From NCBI RefSeq assembly GCF_030463565.1, contig NC_134643.1:126710309-126774308 (forward strand): DNA of 64,000 nucleotides, read 5' to 3'. The position numbers were made by a program, and so were the translations under genes. Origin of the DNA: Pelecanus crispus. Taxonomy: Eukaryota; Chordata; Aves; Pelecaniformes; Pelecanidae. The notes under the pieces are model-generated. The model saw nothing but the letters and a program-made list of their open reading frames with translations. It ran no database searches and had not been told where the DNA came from. This document shows, piece by piece, positions 47,868 to 58,700 of the stretch (the first letter of the stretch is position 1; every line of letters starts with the position of its first letter).

Positions 47868-48431
47868 TGTTGTGGTTTAACCCAGCAGCTAAAAGACAGC
47901 TAAACACCACACAGCCGTGCACTCACTCCCCTCCTAAGAGGGATGAGGGAGAGAATCAGGAAAAGAGGTAAAACTCGTGGGTTGAGATAAAGACAATTTA
48001 ATAGGACAGAAAAGGAAGGGAAAATAATCATCATGATAAAAGAATATACAAAACAAGTGATGCACAATGCAACTGCTCACCACCCTCTGACTGATGCCCA
48101 GCCAGTTCCCTAGCAGTGGTCGCATCCCCCCTTGGCCAACTCCCCCCATTTTTTTTGTTCAGCATGACGTCACATGGTATGGAATAGCCCTTCAGCCAGT
48201 TTGGGTCAGCTGACCTGGCTGTGTCCCCTCCCAGCTTCTTGCGCACCCCCAGCCTCCTTGCTGGCAGGGCAGTAGGAGAAGCTGAAAAGTCCCTGACTTA
48301 GTATAAGCACTGCTCAGCAACAACTAAAACATCAGCATGTTATCAATGTTATTCTCATACTAAATCCAAAACACAGCACTATACCAGCTACTAGGAAGAA
48401 AATTAACTCTACCCCAGCCGAAACCAGGACA
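47868..48431 (-). repeat. 5' LTR of the provirus
   Basis: A 564-bp LTR (5' LTR in element orientation) starting TGTCCTGG and ending CACAACA. It has a perfect CRE (TGACGTCA at 48165-48172), a TATA-like TGTATATTC and an ATTAAA polyadenylation signal in the positions expected for U3 and R. Its partner is at 41655-42218. Confidence 0.95.
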
Positions 48432-49602
48432 AACTGCTATTGCTGTTTTCCACTGTAGACAATAATGCAAACTTTCTCCATGAAGAGAAATGTTTTTCAT
48501 TTCCAACAGATCAGCAGCAAGGAGAGACTCACTGGTATGAAGACAGGCATAAAATCAGATAAAGAATATATTTTCTAGTGTGTGAAATTGATGTATTAAT
48601 TTCCAACTATTTATCCTCCACACATACACAAGCCAAAATTTAAGGAGAGGAAAAGAAGAAATTCTGCAATATTGTGCAGTCTCTCTATTTTGCCCTCTAC
48701 TAGAGACAAATAATTAGCTGTTATCCTGATACAGACCAGAAATTTTCTTAGAAATTAGAGACTACTTTTCACATTCAGATCATACCCATAGTTTTGCCAA
48801 CCAACACTCAAAATAGATCCTCTCAACTTGCAGCAAGGTACAAAATGTCAGAGTAACACCACAAAGCTCCACTTGTCCTTCTCATTCTTGTTTACAAACA
48901 AGCTGCAGCTAAGGGTGCAATTTCATCTTACTCTCAGTGCAATCTAACTAGGGATTGCTCCTGCAAGGAGCACTCCATGTCTCCTCCCCCACTAAGGAAG
49001 GACTAGCTTGCTGTCAGATCAGTAAACTGATCCAGCTGACCATGGGGTTGCACAACTACTGGATGTGAGGGAGAGGGCAGGAATGTGCGCTGGCTGTGAG
49101 CTTTGCTGCTGCTTCTTGAAAGAGTTAATGAAGATTAAAACACATCAAACACAGTTTGATAAAATACTTGTCCTGGCCTCAACGCCTCAAGTGAAAGGTG
49201 TGTAACTCATCATCCAAATCGCTATAAACTGAATCAACAGACTAAAAAGTTTTAAAATAACTTTCCCTAAGGAGTTCTTCAGTTTTCATTCGCTTGAGTT
49301 TTGTTAGCATTGCCATTAAACTCTCTGATGGGATGAGACCAAAAGGGTTGATGGACATACAATTTAAACACATACAAAAAACTCATCCCCAGAAATATTT
49401 CATATGAGTTTTTTGTAAGAGATGCATGAAATCAAGAATTTGAAGAAGGGGAGACACGCATCAAACACGTATGCTGGTACTCTTTCTACAGGTTGACTTT
49501 ATTATTTTATTGGTTATGCTGAGATATACTTACCAAACTGAATAATGTTCAGTCATCTGCTTTACCATGTGAGCGACTCTTTCTTTGTTTAACTGTCCCA
49601 AT

Positions 49603-50166
49603 TGTCCTGGTTTCGGCTGGGGTAGAGTTAATTTTCTTCCTAGTAGCTGGCACAGTGCTGTGTTTTGGATTTAGTAGGAGAAGAATGTTGATAACACACT
49701 GATGTTTTAGTTGTTGCTAAGTACTGCTTATGCTAGTCAAGGACCTTCCAGCTTCCCATGCTCTGCCAGGTGCACAAGAAACTGGGAGGGTGCACAGCCA
49801 GAATAGTTGATCCAAACTGCCCAAAGGGCTATTCCATACCATGTGACATCATGCTCAGTATAGAAACTGGGGGGGGGTTGGCCGGGGAGCAGCGATCGCT
49901 GCTTGGGAACTGTCTGGGTATTGGTCGGCGGGTGGTGAGCAATTGCATTGTGCATCACTTGCTTTGTATATTATTATTATCATAATTATATTGTTATTAT
50001 CATCATTACTATTTTACTTTATTTCAATTATGAAACTGTTCTTATCTCAACCCAGGAGTGTTTCTCACTCTTACTCCTCCGATTCTCTCCACCATCCCAC
50101 CGGGGTAGGGGGAGTGAGCGAGCGGCTGCGTGGTGCTTAGTTGCTGGCTGGGGCTAAACCATGACA
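49603..50166 (+). mobile_element. Solo LTR, related to the nearby provirus LTRs
   Basis: Begins TGTCCTGGTTTCGGC, ends AAACCATGACA and is flanked by the 5-bp duplication CCAAT (49598-49602 and 50167-50171). It is 564 bp, the same as the provirus LTRs, to which it is clearly related but with many differences, including an ATTATTATC-rich stretch and a TGACATCA in place of the CRE. It lies in the plus orientation, opposite to the provirus. It is the product of LTR-LTR recombination after an independent insertion. Confidence 0.95.
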
Positions 50167-50713
50167 CCAATTCACAATAAAATCTTGTCTACATACTGCT
50201 TCAAATTTTGCTGGTATAGTGAAAAATGACAAACCCTAATTGTGGGCATATTTCTATTAATATAAAGGTGCTTTTCACAGGCATAGTATATTTTGGGTGG
50301 GAAGAGAAGCCAATTATACCCATATAAAGTACTTTTCTATCAACAGAATTGTGTTTACACTGAGGTTTCTACAAGGAAATGAGATACACTTAATATGAAA
50401 CATGCAGAACTAATATAAAAGCCGAACCTAAAAAATTGCCAAGTGAGAAACTTATGATTCAGGGAACGGAGGTATCTTCCACCTACTGAAGGCATCCAAA
50501 GAAAATGCCATTCAGCCATCATCTCCATTCAGCCATCATTAATTATGGGCAAGATACTAGGAAGATGATACAGGATACTGTAAAAGGGGAAAGACAACAG
50601 CAATTCTGCATGAGTTTTACCTAAGAGATTTACAAGGTCATGAATAGCACATGGAAGATTTTCAGCTTACTCAAAGTCCACATCCATTTGGAGGCAGATG
50701 TCTCACATACTTT

Positions 50714-50731
50714 AAAAAAAAAAAAAAAAAA
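50714..50731 (+). repeat. Poly(A) run
   Basis: 18 consecutive A residues in ZBTB21 intron sequence, with no recognisable retrosequence upstream. Confidence 0.9.
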
Positions 50732-53700
50732 TAAAAATCCTCCTCCATGAACAAGAACACTATGTATTTTTCCTTTATTCTGCAAAAGTATTTATGAGAA
50801 AGGATCTGGTCCTATTCTTACTGAACTTCCAGGGAATTTGGCCATTGACCTCAATAGCTGCAGGACTGTACTCAGTTATGTCCTAGCACAAAATAAACTA
50901 ACTCCTTTCGGTTGTGACAGGTAGATTAAGTTGTGGCAGTAATTAGAAATCTGCTGCCTCTCCTTCTGTGTTTCTTAACTTACTTTAAAAGTATATTTGT
51001 GAGGCAGATTTACTGTACCAAAGACACTATTTTTGAAAAATTCTCTGAAGATACTCACAAATGTATTCAGACCAGAATACCAAATAGTTCACCCCAAAGT
51101 AGTTCTAATGTTTTTTAGCTGGTGGGCACCCACCTCACTGGGACTACTGGTACACTCCTAGTTCCAGCATAATGTGATGTCAGACTTGGTGCTGGCCTAT
51201 GCAAGAGCCACACAGCGCTGGAGGGAAATCAGAGGGATTGGCGGGGGGACGAGGGGGTGGCAGGGATGCTCACTGTTCTCTGTGTAAGAACTGTCCCTGT
51301 GCTAACTACAACCTATCAAAGAGATTACTGAGAATGAACGGCAACCTAAAGATTACTCACACTGTTAAGTGCTGATGTAGGATAAACCATGGATAAGGAG
51401 ATTAATGCTCAGAGACAAAAAAGGGAAAAGTAAGTATTTCTTCCTTTCCTGAAGAACGCAATTTAATTGTATATGAATTACTATGTTTCACAACATTTTT
51501 TAAAAATTATTTGGCCAAAGGTTTTCATGCCTTTTCATCACAGATTGTATGGAAAGATTTTGCACAACAAAGGTGTTGTGTTTCACTAAATCTCAGACAG
51601 AAAACCCCCTCAATAATCAGGACTAGGTGATTTTAAAACTTTCTTATTTTTGATGGGCTGTAAGACTGCTGAACTGATGGTGGTAGTGGTGGAGGTACAA
51701 TGAATTTAGGAAGGTAGAAGAGCTGTTCAACACTTTCTTTTCTTATTCATAAAATATGCCTGAACTATTGTAGAGTAAGATAATACATAAAGTAGCCAAT
51801 AAGCAAAGACAAGAGATGATTGTTTTTTTAATTGCACTGCTGAATGAAAGAAAATACAAGAGAACTGCTGTCTTAAATATTATCGTTAAAGAAAAAAAAT
51901 GGAAAAAAGATTACAGTACATAGAATAAGATTAAATCTACACCATAAATATTTTGGGAAAGCAACTCCCGCTGCACAGAATATCTATTTTAAAGCAGGGC
52001 ATGTTGCAGGATTTCCACTTGCAACAAATTATTTTACTGCCTCTAAATTAGATCTTTTTTTTTCTTCCATTCTGAGGATCTCAGATCATTATATGTAGCA
52101 GAGTTCGTTATGAAACAGCTCACTTGCTCAAAAGTTGAGAATTTCTTTTAATGAGAGATGGAAATAGCTGCAACTGTAGTGTGTGACTTACAGCATAGTG
52201 TACGTCCCAGTGCAGTACAAACCATATGGTGGTTACAGCCGAACTTCCTCTCCCCAGCTCCTCCGTCCTCTACCCTGTAAGTCTACACTTGTTTACAGAC
52301 CGTAGTTATCACTATTTTGCAGATAAAACAACTTTCAAAACCTTGAAAACTACAATCGGAAATTACTTGATGTTTTTACAGTAACTGCTTCACAGCTACC
52401 AAAGTTCAAAAGGAAACAACTTCAATACAGTATGAAAGCTCACGGCTTTCTGCAAAGTTGTCCTTTTAAACCCAAATGTTGGCACGCCTCTAATTTTAAG
52501 GAAAGCATAGTCAGCCCTTACTATGAAGATGATCAGAGCACTATTTAATTCTCTGTGTACCAGTATTCTCTAGCATCACACACAAAAAACATGAGCTCAC
52601 AAAACCCAATCTCTTAGTGATATCAAGCTTCTAAGTGGAGGGTTCTCAGTTCAAGAAGCCTGTTGAATTTGGGTCAGCTGACAGGGTATCACCCTGCCAC
52701 TTGGAAACTACACAGCAGGAGAAGGAAGCACAAACGTTCACATTTATCGTACTTGTGTACCATTAAATGTACAGCACAAAGAGGACTTCAGGAACTTCTT
52801 ATAAGCTATTGCCTCTTTTTATATTTAATAAAGAGTGCCAATACATAATAAAGGATAAGTTACCTTAAGCATTAAAAAAGCACCCAACTCATTGCGACTT
52901 TAATCCTGTTTTGGATCGCAGGGCAATGTTGAAATTAGTGGAGAAGCAAGAGCACCACTGAGAGCAAGAGACATGATCACTCGCTCTCAGTTCTGATCCC
53001 CAGGGGTTCTCTTGGCTCCAGCCGGCTCAGGGGAGCTCACAGCTGGATAAATCCCTGGCAAATCCTGGTCTGGCACACATGGTTGTAGCCGAAACCTCCA
53101 GAGATTGTAATTTGTGACATCTCCCTGCAAGTCCCTACTGAGAACATGCAAATGACAGTTCTTTAACTGTTCATGATCCAGTCAGGTTGGGTGGATTTTC
53201 AGAATTTTATAGGTAGAGTAAACCAAATGTTGTCATGAGATTACCGCTGTAGAGCATGTGGGTAGCAAAATTTCTGAGAGAAAGAGATGTCAGATCCCCT
53301 TCCACCCAAGAGATGGCCACATAATTTGTTTTTTGCAAACAAGGTTTATAAAAAACAGTTGCTAAAGTTTGCTCAGAACTTCCCCTAAAGAACATCAGCA
53401 TAACCCTGGTGGAAAATTTTAGTCAAAACAGTTAGTTTGTCAGTTTGAGCAAAGTCAGAACAGAACACCGTTACTGGCAGTGTTCAGGCAATACAAACAT
53501 AAAGCAGTACTAGATTTACCTGTAATACATATTTACTACTCCTGATGTAATATCGAAAGCCTTGCTGCACAAAAATACGTTTTAAAAAAATTTTCCTGTT
53601 AACATTTATCTAAGGATAAAAATATTAACTATAACTTAACTACAAGACCTTCAGTGTATTCACAGTTGTGTGATTATTTAATTCATCACAATCTCTTCTT

Positions 53701-54541
53701 ATACCTACATCCTGCCTGCCTACCTACCTCTTACTTCCACTCTGAGTCCAACAACAAAAAAACGGAATAGCTTTTAAAACAAGTGCCATTTAATTATTAA
53801 GAAGAGTCTACTCAGTACGCAATGGAATTCCAGAATACTTCCTGTCTCGTATTAACTGCTGTAGATTAAGTTTTCCTGACATGCGATACTTTACATGAGC
53901 CGCATCCAATCTGGACATGGAATGCCCGTTTGGAGTTTAAAGAGCATTGAAGTGAAATTCTGACAGCTGCGATCGGGTAAAATAGCTTCCACCGCTTTCT
54001 GCAAACGCCTAGCGCATGCTGGTACACAGCGCAGAGGATTCTTCCACTAGACTACGAGGGTTACTTTCTCCTACTCATGAATAATACAGCCACAGAACAC
54101 TCAGACTAGTAAAACTACGCTTCGTTTAATACCTGCATGTACTTATAGGTCGCAGGAACCTTGCTGGATTGCTTTCCGCCCTGAAATTTGCAGGCTAAGC
54201 GTGGCTCTGCCTTGAAGGCACAGCGGGGAGGCCCTATCACACCGAGGCACAGCCCTCCCGGACCCTCTGCCGTGCGCTACAGTTCAGGTCAGAGCCGCTG
54301 TCTGCCCGGGGAGAGCCGTGAGCCGCAGCCGCCGCAGCCGCCGCAGGCGGAGGGGGAAGCGCCGGCACCCCCGAGGCGCCCCGTCCCGCCCGCGGCCGTT
54401 GGGGGGTGGGTAACGGCCTCCCGCGCGGCCGCCGCGCGCTCCTTCCCGCCGCCCCGCCCCAGCGGGGCCCCCCGCGCTCCTCCGCTCCGCTCCCCACGCG
54501 GCGCCGCTCCCGCCCCGCCCCCGCCCGGCAACGCCGCCGCT

Positions 54542-54840
54542 ACGCATGCGCCCTGAGGGCGAGCGGCGGCCGGCGGAGGGGGGGGAACCGGGCCGGCCGC
54601 CGCGCAGGCGCAGTGCCGCGGGACGCCAGCCCCCCCCCCCCCGGGCGGTGGTGGGGGCACGGCACAGGCGCAGGCAGGACGGCTGGAGCGGCGTGCGGGG
54701 GCGGCGCATGCGCGGAAGGCAGCCCGGCGGGGGTCTATGTGGCGGGCGTGTGCCGGCGCCACGGGCAGCAGCCGTTTCCTCAACGCAAAGGGAGCATGCG
54801 CGGAGGCGAGGGAGGCGAGTTTCGTAACCGGCGCATGCGC
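54542..54840. promoter_or_regulatory. Cluster of NRF1-type GCGCATGCGC sites
   Basis: CGCATGCGC at 54543-54551, GCGCATGCGC at 54704-54713, GCATGCGC at about 54793-54800 and GCGCATGCGC at 54831-54840. GCGCAGGCGCAG (54602 on) and CACAGGCGCAGG (54663 on) are related half-site pairs. If exon 1 is placed correctly they lie within the first 450 nt of the first intron. Confidence 0.7.
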
Positions 54841-54994
54841 GGCGCTCTGCTCGGGGACCGCAGCCCCGCTCGGTGGGGGGAAGAAAAAAAAAACCACCTC
54901 AGAGTTACGTCAGGAAAAGACGCCTTTGTACACGGGGAGACCCATACGGCGCGGGCAGCCCCCGAAACGGGCGCGAGACGCGGCCGTTACTCAC

Positions 54995-55095
54995 CCTCTC
55001 CGCCGCCAGCCGCGCCCCCCCCTGCTGCCCCCCTCGGCGCCTCCTTTCACGGTTCGCCCGCGCGCGCTGCTGCCACCGCCGTGATTCCATCCATC
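54995..55095 (-). other. ZBTB21: Candidate non-coding exon 1 of ZBTB21
   Basis: On the minus strand a strong donor AGAGG|GTGAGT lies at 54995/54994. About 100 nt upstream is a CAAGATGG YY1-type motif, often found at or just after transcription starts of CpG-island promoters, preceded by the CRE pair. This arrangement suggests a short GC-rich 5' UTR exon spliced to the coding exon at 36618. The 5' end is an estimate. Confidence 0.5.
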
Positions 55096-55102
55096 TTGAA
55101 TT

Positions 55103-55132
55103 TGACGTCATCCCACACTAGGGATGAGGTCA
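55103..55132. promoter_or_regulatory. Paired CRE/ATF palindrome
   Basis: TGACGTCATCCC and GGGATGAGGTCA are inverted copies (11 of 12 positions complementary) around a 6-nt spacer. The first holds a perfect 8-bp CRE, the second one mismatch. It lies just upstream of the inferred ZBTB21 start. Confidence 0.8.
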
Positions 55133-55672
55133 TCGAAGGGAACGCTCGTCACGTGCGCAGCACTCCGATTGGCCGGCGGGGGAGCGGGGGGCGAGGCGCT
55201 GGCGCGGCAGGGAGGGTAGCGGTTAGGGACGGTTACGGGGGATCCCCCACCCGCCGCCCCTCCCCCCACAGGTAGCGCGGCCGGGCGGCAGCCCCGGCGC
55301 GAGCGCGCGCGCGCCTCCCGCACCCGGCGCCGCGTGGCGGGGAGAGCGCCGAACGCCGGCGCCCACCGCCGGCCCCCCGCCCGCTAACGGCTTGGCGCGC
55401 GCGGGAGGGAAGCTGAGGCAGCCGCGGGGCGGGGGTGGGGTGGGGGGTGCGGGTGTGTGCGGGCCGGCACGCGGCGGGGGCAGGTCCGTTCCCCGCCCCC
55501 CCCCCCCGTGGGGCCGGTGTCGGGCGTGGCAGGGTGCCGCTGCGGTCACCCGCACCCCCTGCCTGGCCTGGGCCCCGCGCACTGCGGCGGGGGGTCGGGA
55601 CACACCACCCCCCCCACCCCCCCGCGGGCAGCATTAATGTGCAGTTCTCCTCATTTAACAGCCTCTTTTGTT

Positions 55673-55749
55673 GGGGGGGGGGTGGGTGGGGTTTTTTTTG
55701 GGGGGGGGTGGTGGTGTTTGTTTTGATTTTTTTTTTTTTTTTTTTTTTT
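55673..55749 (+). repeat. G-run cluster followed by poly(T)
   Basis: Runs of G (9, 3, 4 and 9) separated by single T or T8 lie at 55673-55709, then a 23-nt T run at 55727-55749. The G runs satisfy a G-quadruplex pattern on the plus strand. The tract sits at the edge of the CpG island. Confidence 0.85.
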
Positions 55750-55750
55750 A

Positions 55751-58700
55751 ATTTTAATCCTGTTTTTCTAAAACGTTGGGGGAACGTCCAGCACGGTTTG
55801 GGAAGAAGCTCGATTTCTAGCGGCACGCGCGTGGCGTCCTCGCAAGCTAGGCCGCCGTTCCCCCGGTATTAGCTGGATGGCACGTGCTCGGGCGCTGGTG
55901 GATTTTGGCTCGGACCCTTTGTAACTGCTCTACTTGTTCCTCTTGGAAGTGATTTACAAAATTCTAATGGATGTTATCGTTGCTTTAGGCTTGCTTCTCA
56001 TTGAAGTTATCCACCTCGAATTAAATACCTGAATAGGGCTTTATGAGTCAAAATACAAGTATTAAAATAGAAATTAGAATTACAAGATTTCTCTTGTTTT
56101 TGTTGAAAGCTAATCTGGCCCATTATCCTTTTCATTAAGGACAGCTCGAGTTCTAGAGATTAACATCTAATCCGCACACGTGTTTTCCAACAGTGCTTCT
56201 AGATATTCCACGTAAATCACAAATACTCTGAAGCGGCTGCTAGAATCTCTGTAATGTGCTCAGTGCCGCGTTTAAACCTTTTTGCTGAGGGTTTGTTGCA
56301 AATGGGCCAAACCCCCTGTAAGAAAAACGGCAATGCACCTCACTGGGTCCAGCTCCTCTCTCGCCTCTCCAGATATATTTTTTGCTATTGCTGTCTCTTT
56401 TGGTGGTTTTGCAAACTTGCTAAGCTGCCTGGAAAAGGAGTGGGGTTTTTTTTGTTCACAGGCTTGTGCTATCTGCCGCTTCTGTCTTGACATGAGCGTG
56501 GCTGTGTGATGAACCGGCAGGAAAACGAAACGGGCTGCTCTGTTTCGTCTGGAATAGTTCCCCGATCTGGTTTGTTGCGTGGGTATGCAGGCGACTGCTC
56601 TGGCACAATAGCAGGGCCTAGTGTGGTAATGGGAACAAACAACTAGGAAAGCAATTGGGTCTGTTCGCATAAACCAGTTCATGCAGTGGCACCGGCTGCG
56701 CTGCCAGTGAAGCATTTGTGAAACTAACCTGAGCTCGTAAATCTAGCAAGGTCCTGCTAACTTTTTTCATAGGTGCTCAGTCGCTTCTCAGCCAAGCAGA
56801 AACAAACTGGTCTTGTGCAGTTATTTTCTCATCCATGTATCTCCAAAAGGGCCTGTGTCACAGATGGAGAACCTCCATGCTGGAATTACCCTGCTGAAAA
56901 AACTCTGTTCTTCAAGGTGTACGCACACGTGTGTGTAAGGTCTTGCTGCGCAGGTATTTACTATCAGTATTTTTAACTTGTCAGTTTCCCTAGTGAAAGT
57001 GCAGCCATTAGAATAGAGCCCATGTAGTGCCTTGTATAATACTGGCACCAGACAGCAGTTATTCTCTGTAGTTTTTACCTTAAGCAGATGATTTGAGAAC
57101 ATTTTGAATGTAATTCTCAAAGATTCTGTGGTTTGAAGGGACGTAAGACTCAATCTGACTATTTCATGATTGAGTCTGATTGACTTGATGTTATTAAAGT
57201 GGTTGTAGGGATGCCTTAATTCCCTGTAAATCAGATTTTTCTTGATGAAATCTAGGCAAGGAATTCATGCTATAGAATTATTTGGGGCTTAAGTTGTCTC
57301 TAAGTAGGTTAATTTTGTCAAATATACCATTCACAGTGATTTGAATACTTTCTCGTTCTTCAAGAATAGCTTGTTTATGAGCATTTTTTCCAAACATTTC
57401 TAATTTTAAATGCTTTGATGGAGCATTTAGTTTGATGTATTTTTCATATATATGTGTGCGGTTACAGCTGTTATTACCAGATGCATGTTTGTTGAGTATA
57501 AGGTTTGTTCTCCATTCAGAGTATCCAATAGCTGCTCAGATTAACTTTTGATCGTACTTGCCAACAAGCTTCATCACTGGAATTTTGTTAAAAACTGAAC
57601 CCCCGCAAAATGTAGAATGTAAAGCAAACTATTTTAAAAATATGGATGATTATGTGTGGACTTTGAGAGGAAAATTTACATGTAAAAACTAAAACACTTG
57701 TGCTGGTTGTATGTGTAAGTATGAGAAGTTACTATTTTTTGTGATGCAAATATTGTACTATAGGGCCAAGCTGTGTTCTCCGAATAGTATGTTTTTTTAA
57801 TACTGGTATTCGTTTCAGTTTCAATATAAAAATAATTGGAATAAAGTCATATCCTGGAGCTAGGCTGTCTTTTTCTAGATCTGTAGTTTCAGCCCTTTTT
57901 GATGTACAGACCCCTAAAAATTATTCAGTGAAGGTTTAGACCTTGTGTGATTGATTTAAAACTAATGACATCAGGTTATTTTCTTTTAGAGAGCCTTAGA
58001 AGTATCTCAGATAGCCTTAGGCACTCCTATATTAGCTGCCGAGAAGGAATTTTTCAGAGAAAAGCTTGGTTTTGGGGAAGGAGAGAGCTTAAAGAAAGAA
58101 GAACGCACCTCAGAAGGAATGTCATGCAGTCTAATTTTACTTCATTTCAGTGGGGGAAACCTTGGCTAGATGCTAAAATTTTTCATCTTGGTAAATTTTC
58201 TTTGAGTCTTGTGTCCATATAGAGAGGCCCATTCTGTACTCTGATGGCTGTAGGAGCATATGCTGCTGCTGCATACCCTCCTCCTGGGAGCAAGGCTTTT
58301 CAAACCAAGGTTCTCCCATAGCTGCTGTAATAGCAGAAATGTGGTATCTGAGGGCCAGAGTGTTACGTCCTTCTTGTTTCCCACCAAAAACTCTGGAATT
58401 ACTATTGCCAAGGACATATTGCAGCAGGAGATAATTAATCTCGAAGAAACTGCCTCTTCTCTCAGTTGGCCCTGAAAAATCTTATCAGTGGAGCAAATGC
58501 TAATGCTACAGGACATGCTATGGCTATTACCCTGTTCCTTCAGATACCGGCTTCTATCCCAGAGCTTCTGAGAATTGAAGTGCTGTTACTTGTGATCACA
58601 GAAAACACTTGAATGAACCGGTTCCTTTCAGCCACTTGAATGCAGCCAAATGTTTCTGGAAACAGTAAAGGTCTGGCTTTATCAATTCCAAATATTCTGC

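Larger units (their letters stand above)
41650..48436 (-). mobile_element. ERVL-like endogenous provirus with two LTRs
   Basis: A complete but defective proviral insertion in the minus orientation. Two 564-bp LTRs (41655-42218 and 47868-48431) bound a 5649-bp interior and are flanked by the 5-bp target duplication AACTG (41650-41654 and 48432-48436). The interior has, in element order, a primer binding site, gag-like, protease, reverse transcriptase, RNase H and integrase sequences, then a polypurine tract. No env is seen: integrase ends about 400 bp before the 3' LTR. The pol motifs and the 5-bp duplication suggest an avian ERVL-type (class III-like) element. By eye the LTRs differ at 12 of 564 positions (about 2%), so the insertion is fairly young. 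Every coding domain is broken by stops or frameshifts. It lies in ZBTB21 intron sequence, in the same orientation as the gene. Confidence 0.93.
36619..54994 (-). other. ZBTB21: ZBTB21 5' intron(s)
   Basis: 18.4 kb between the acceptor of the coding exon (AG at 36620-36619) and a candidate donor at 54994 in the CpG island. It contains the provirus (41650-48436) and the solo LTR (49598-50171). The remainder (36.6-41.6, 48.4-49.6 and 50.2-54.2 kb) has no recognised gene or interspersed repeat, only an 18-nt A run (50714-50731) and a short tandem duplication near 50508-50543. A further small non-coding exon may be hidden here. Confidence 0.65.
54200..55650. promoter_or_regulatory. ZBTB21: CpG island, probable ZBTB21 promoter
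   Basis: About 1.4 kb of dense CpG and GC boxes, upstream of the ZBTB21 coding exon on the same gene strand. Around 55085-55175 are a YY1-type CAAGATGG (minus strand, 55098-55091), a CRE TGACGTCA (55103-55110) with an inverted near-copy, an E-box CACGTG (about 55150-55155) and an inverted CCAAT box (ATTGG near 55168). NRF1-type palindromes lie at 54542-54840. No TATA box is seen. A divergent plus-strand transcript is possible, as many such islands are bidirectional, but no gene was recognised on that side. Confidence 0.8.

Noticed and set aside
54188-55826. Long open frames on both strands of the second CpG island (up to 289 codons)
   Set aside because: Low-complexity Arg/Pro/Ala/Gly composition on both strands and in several frames at once; an effect of CpG-island composition.
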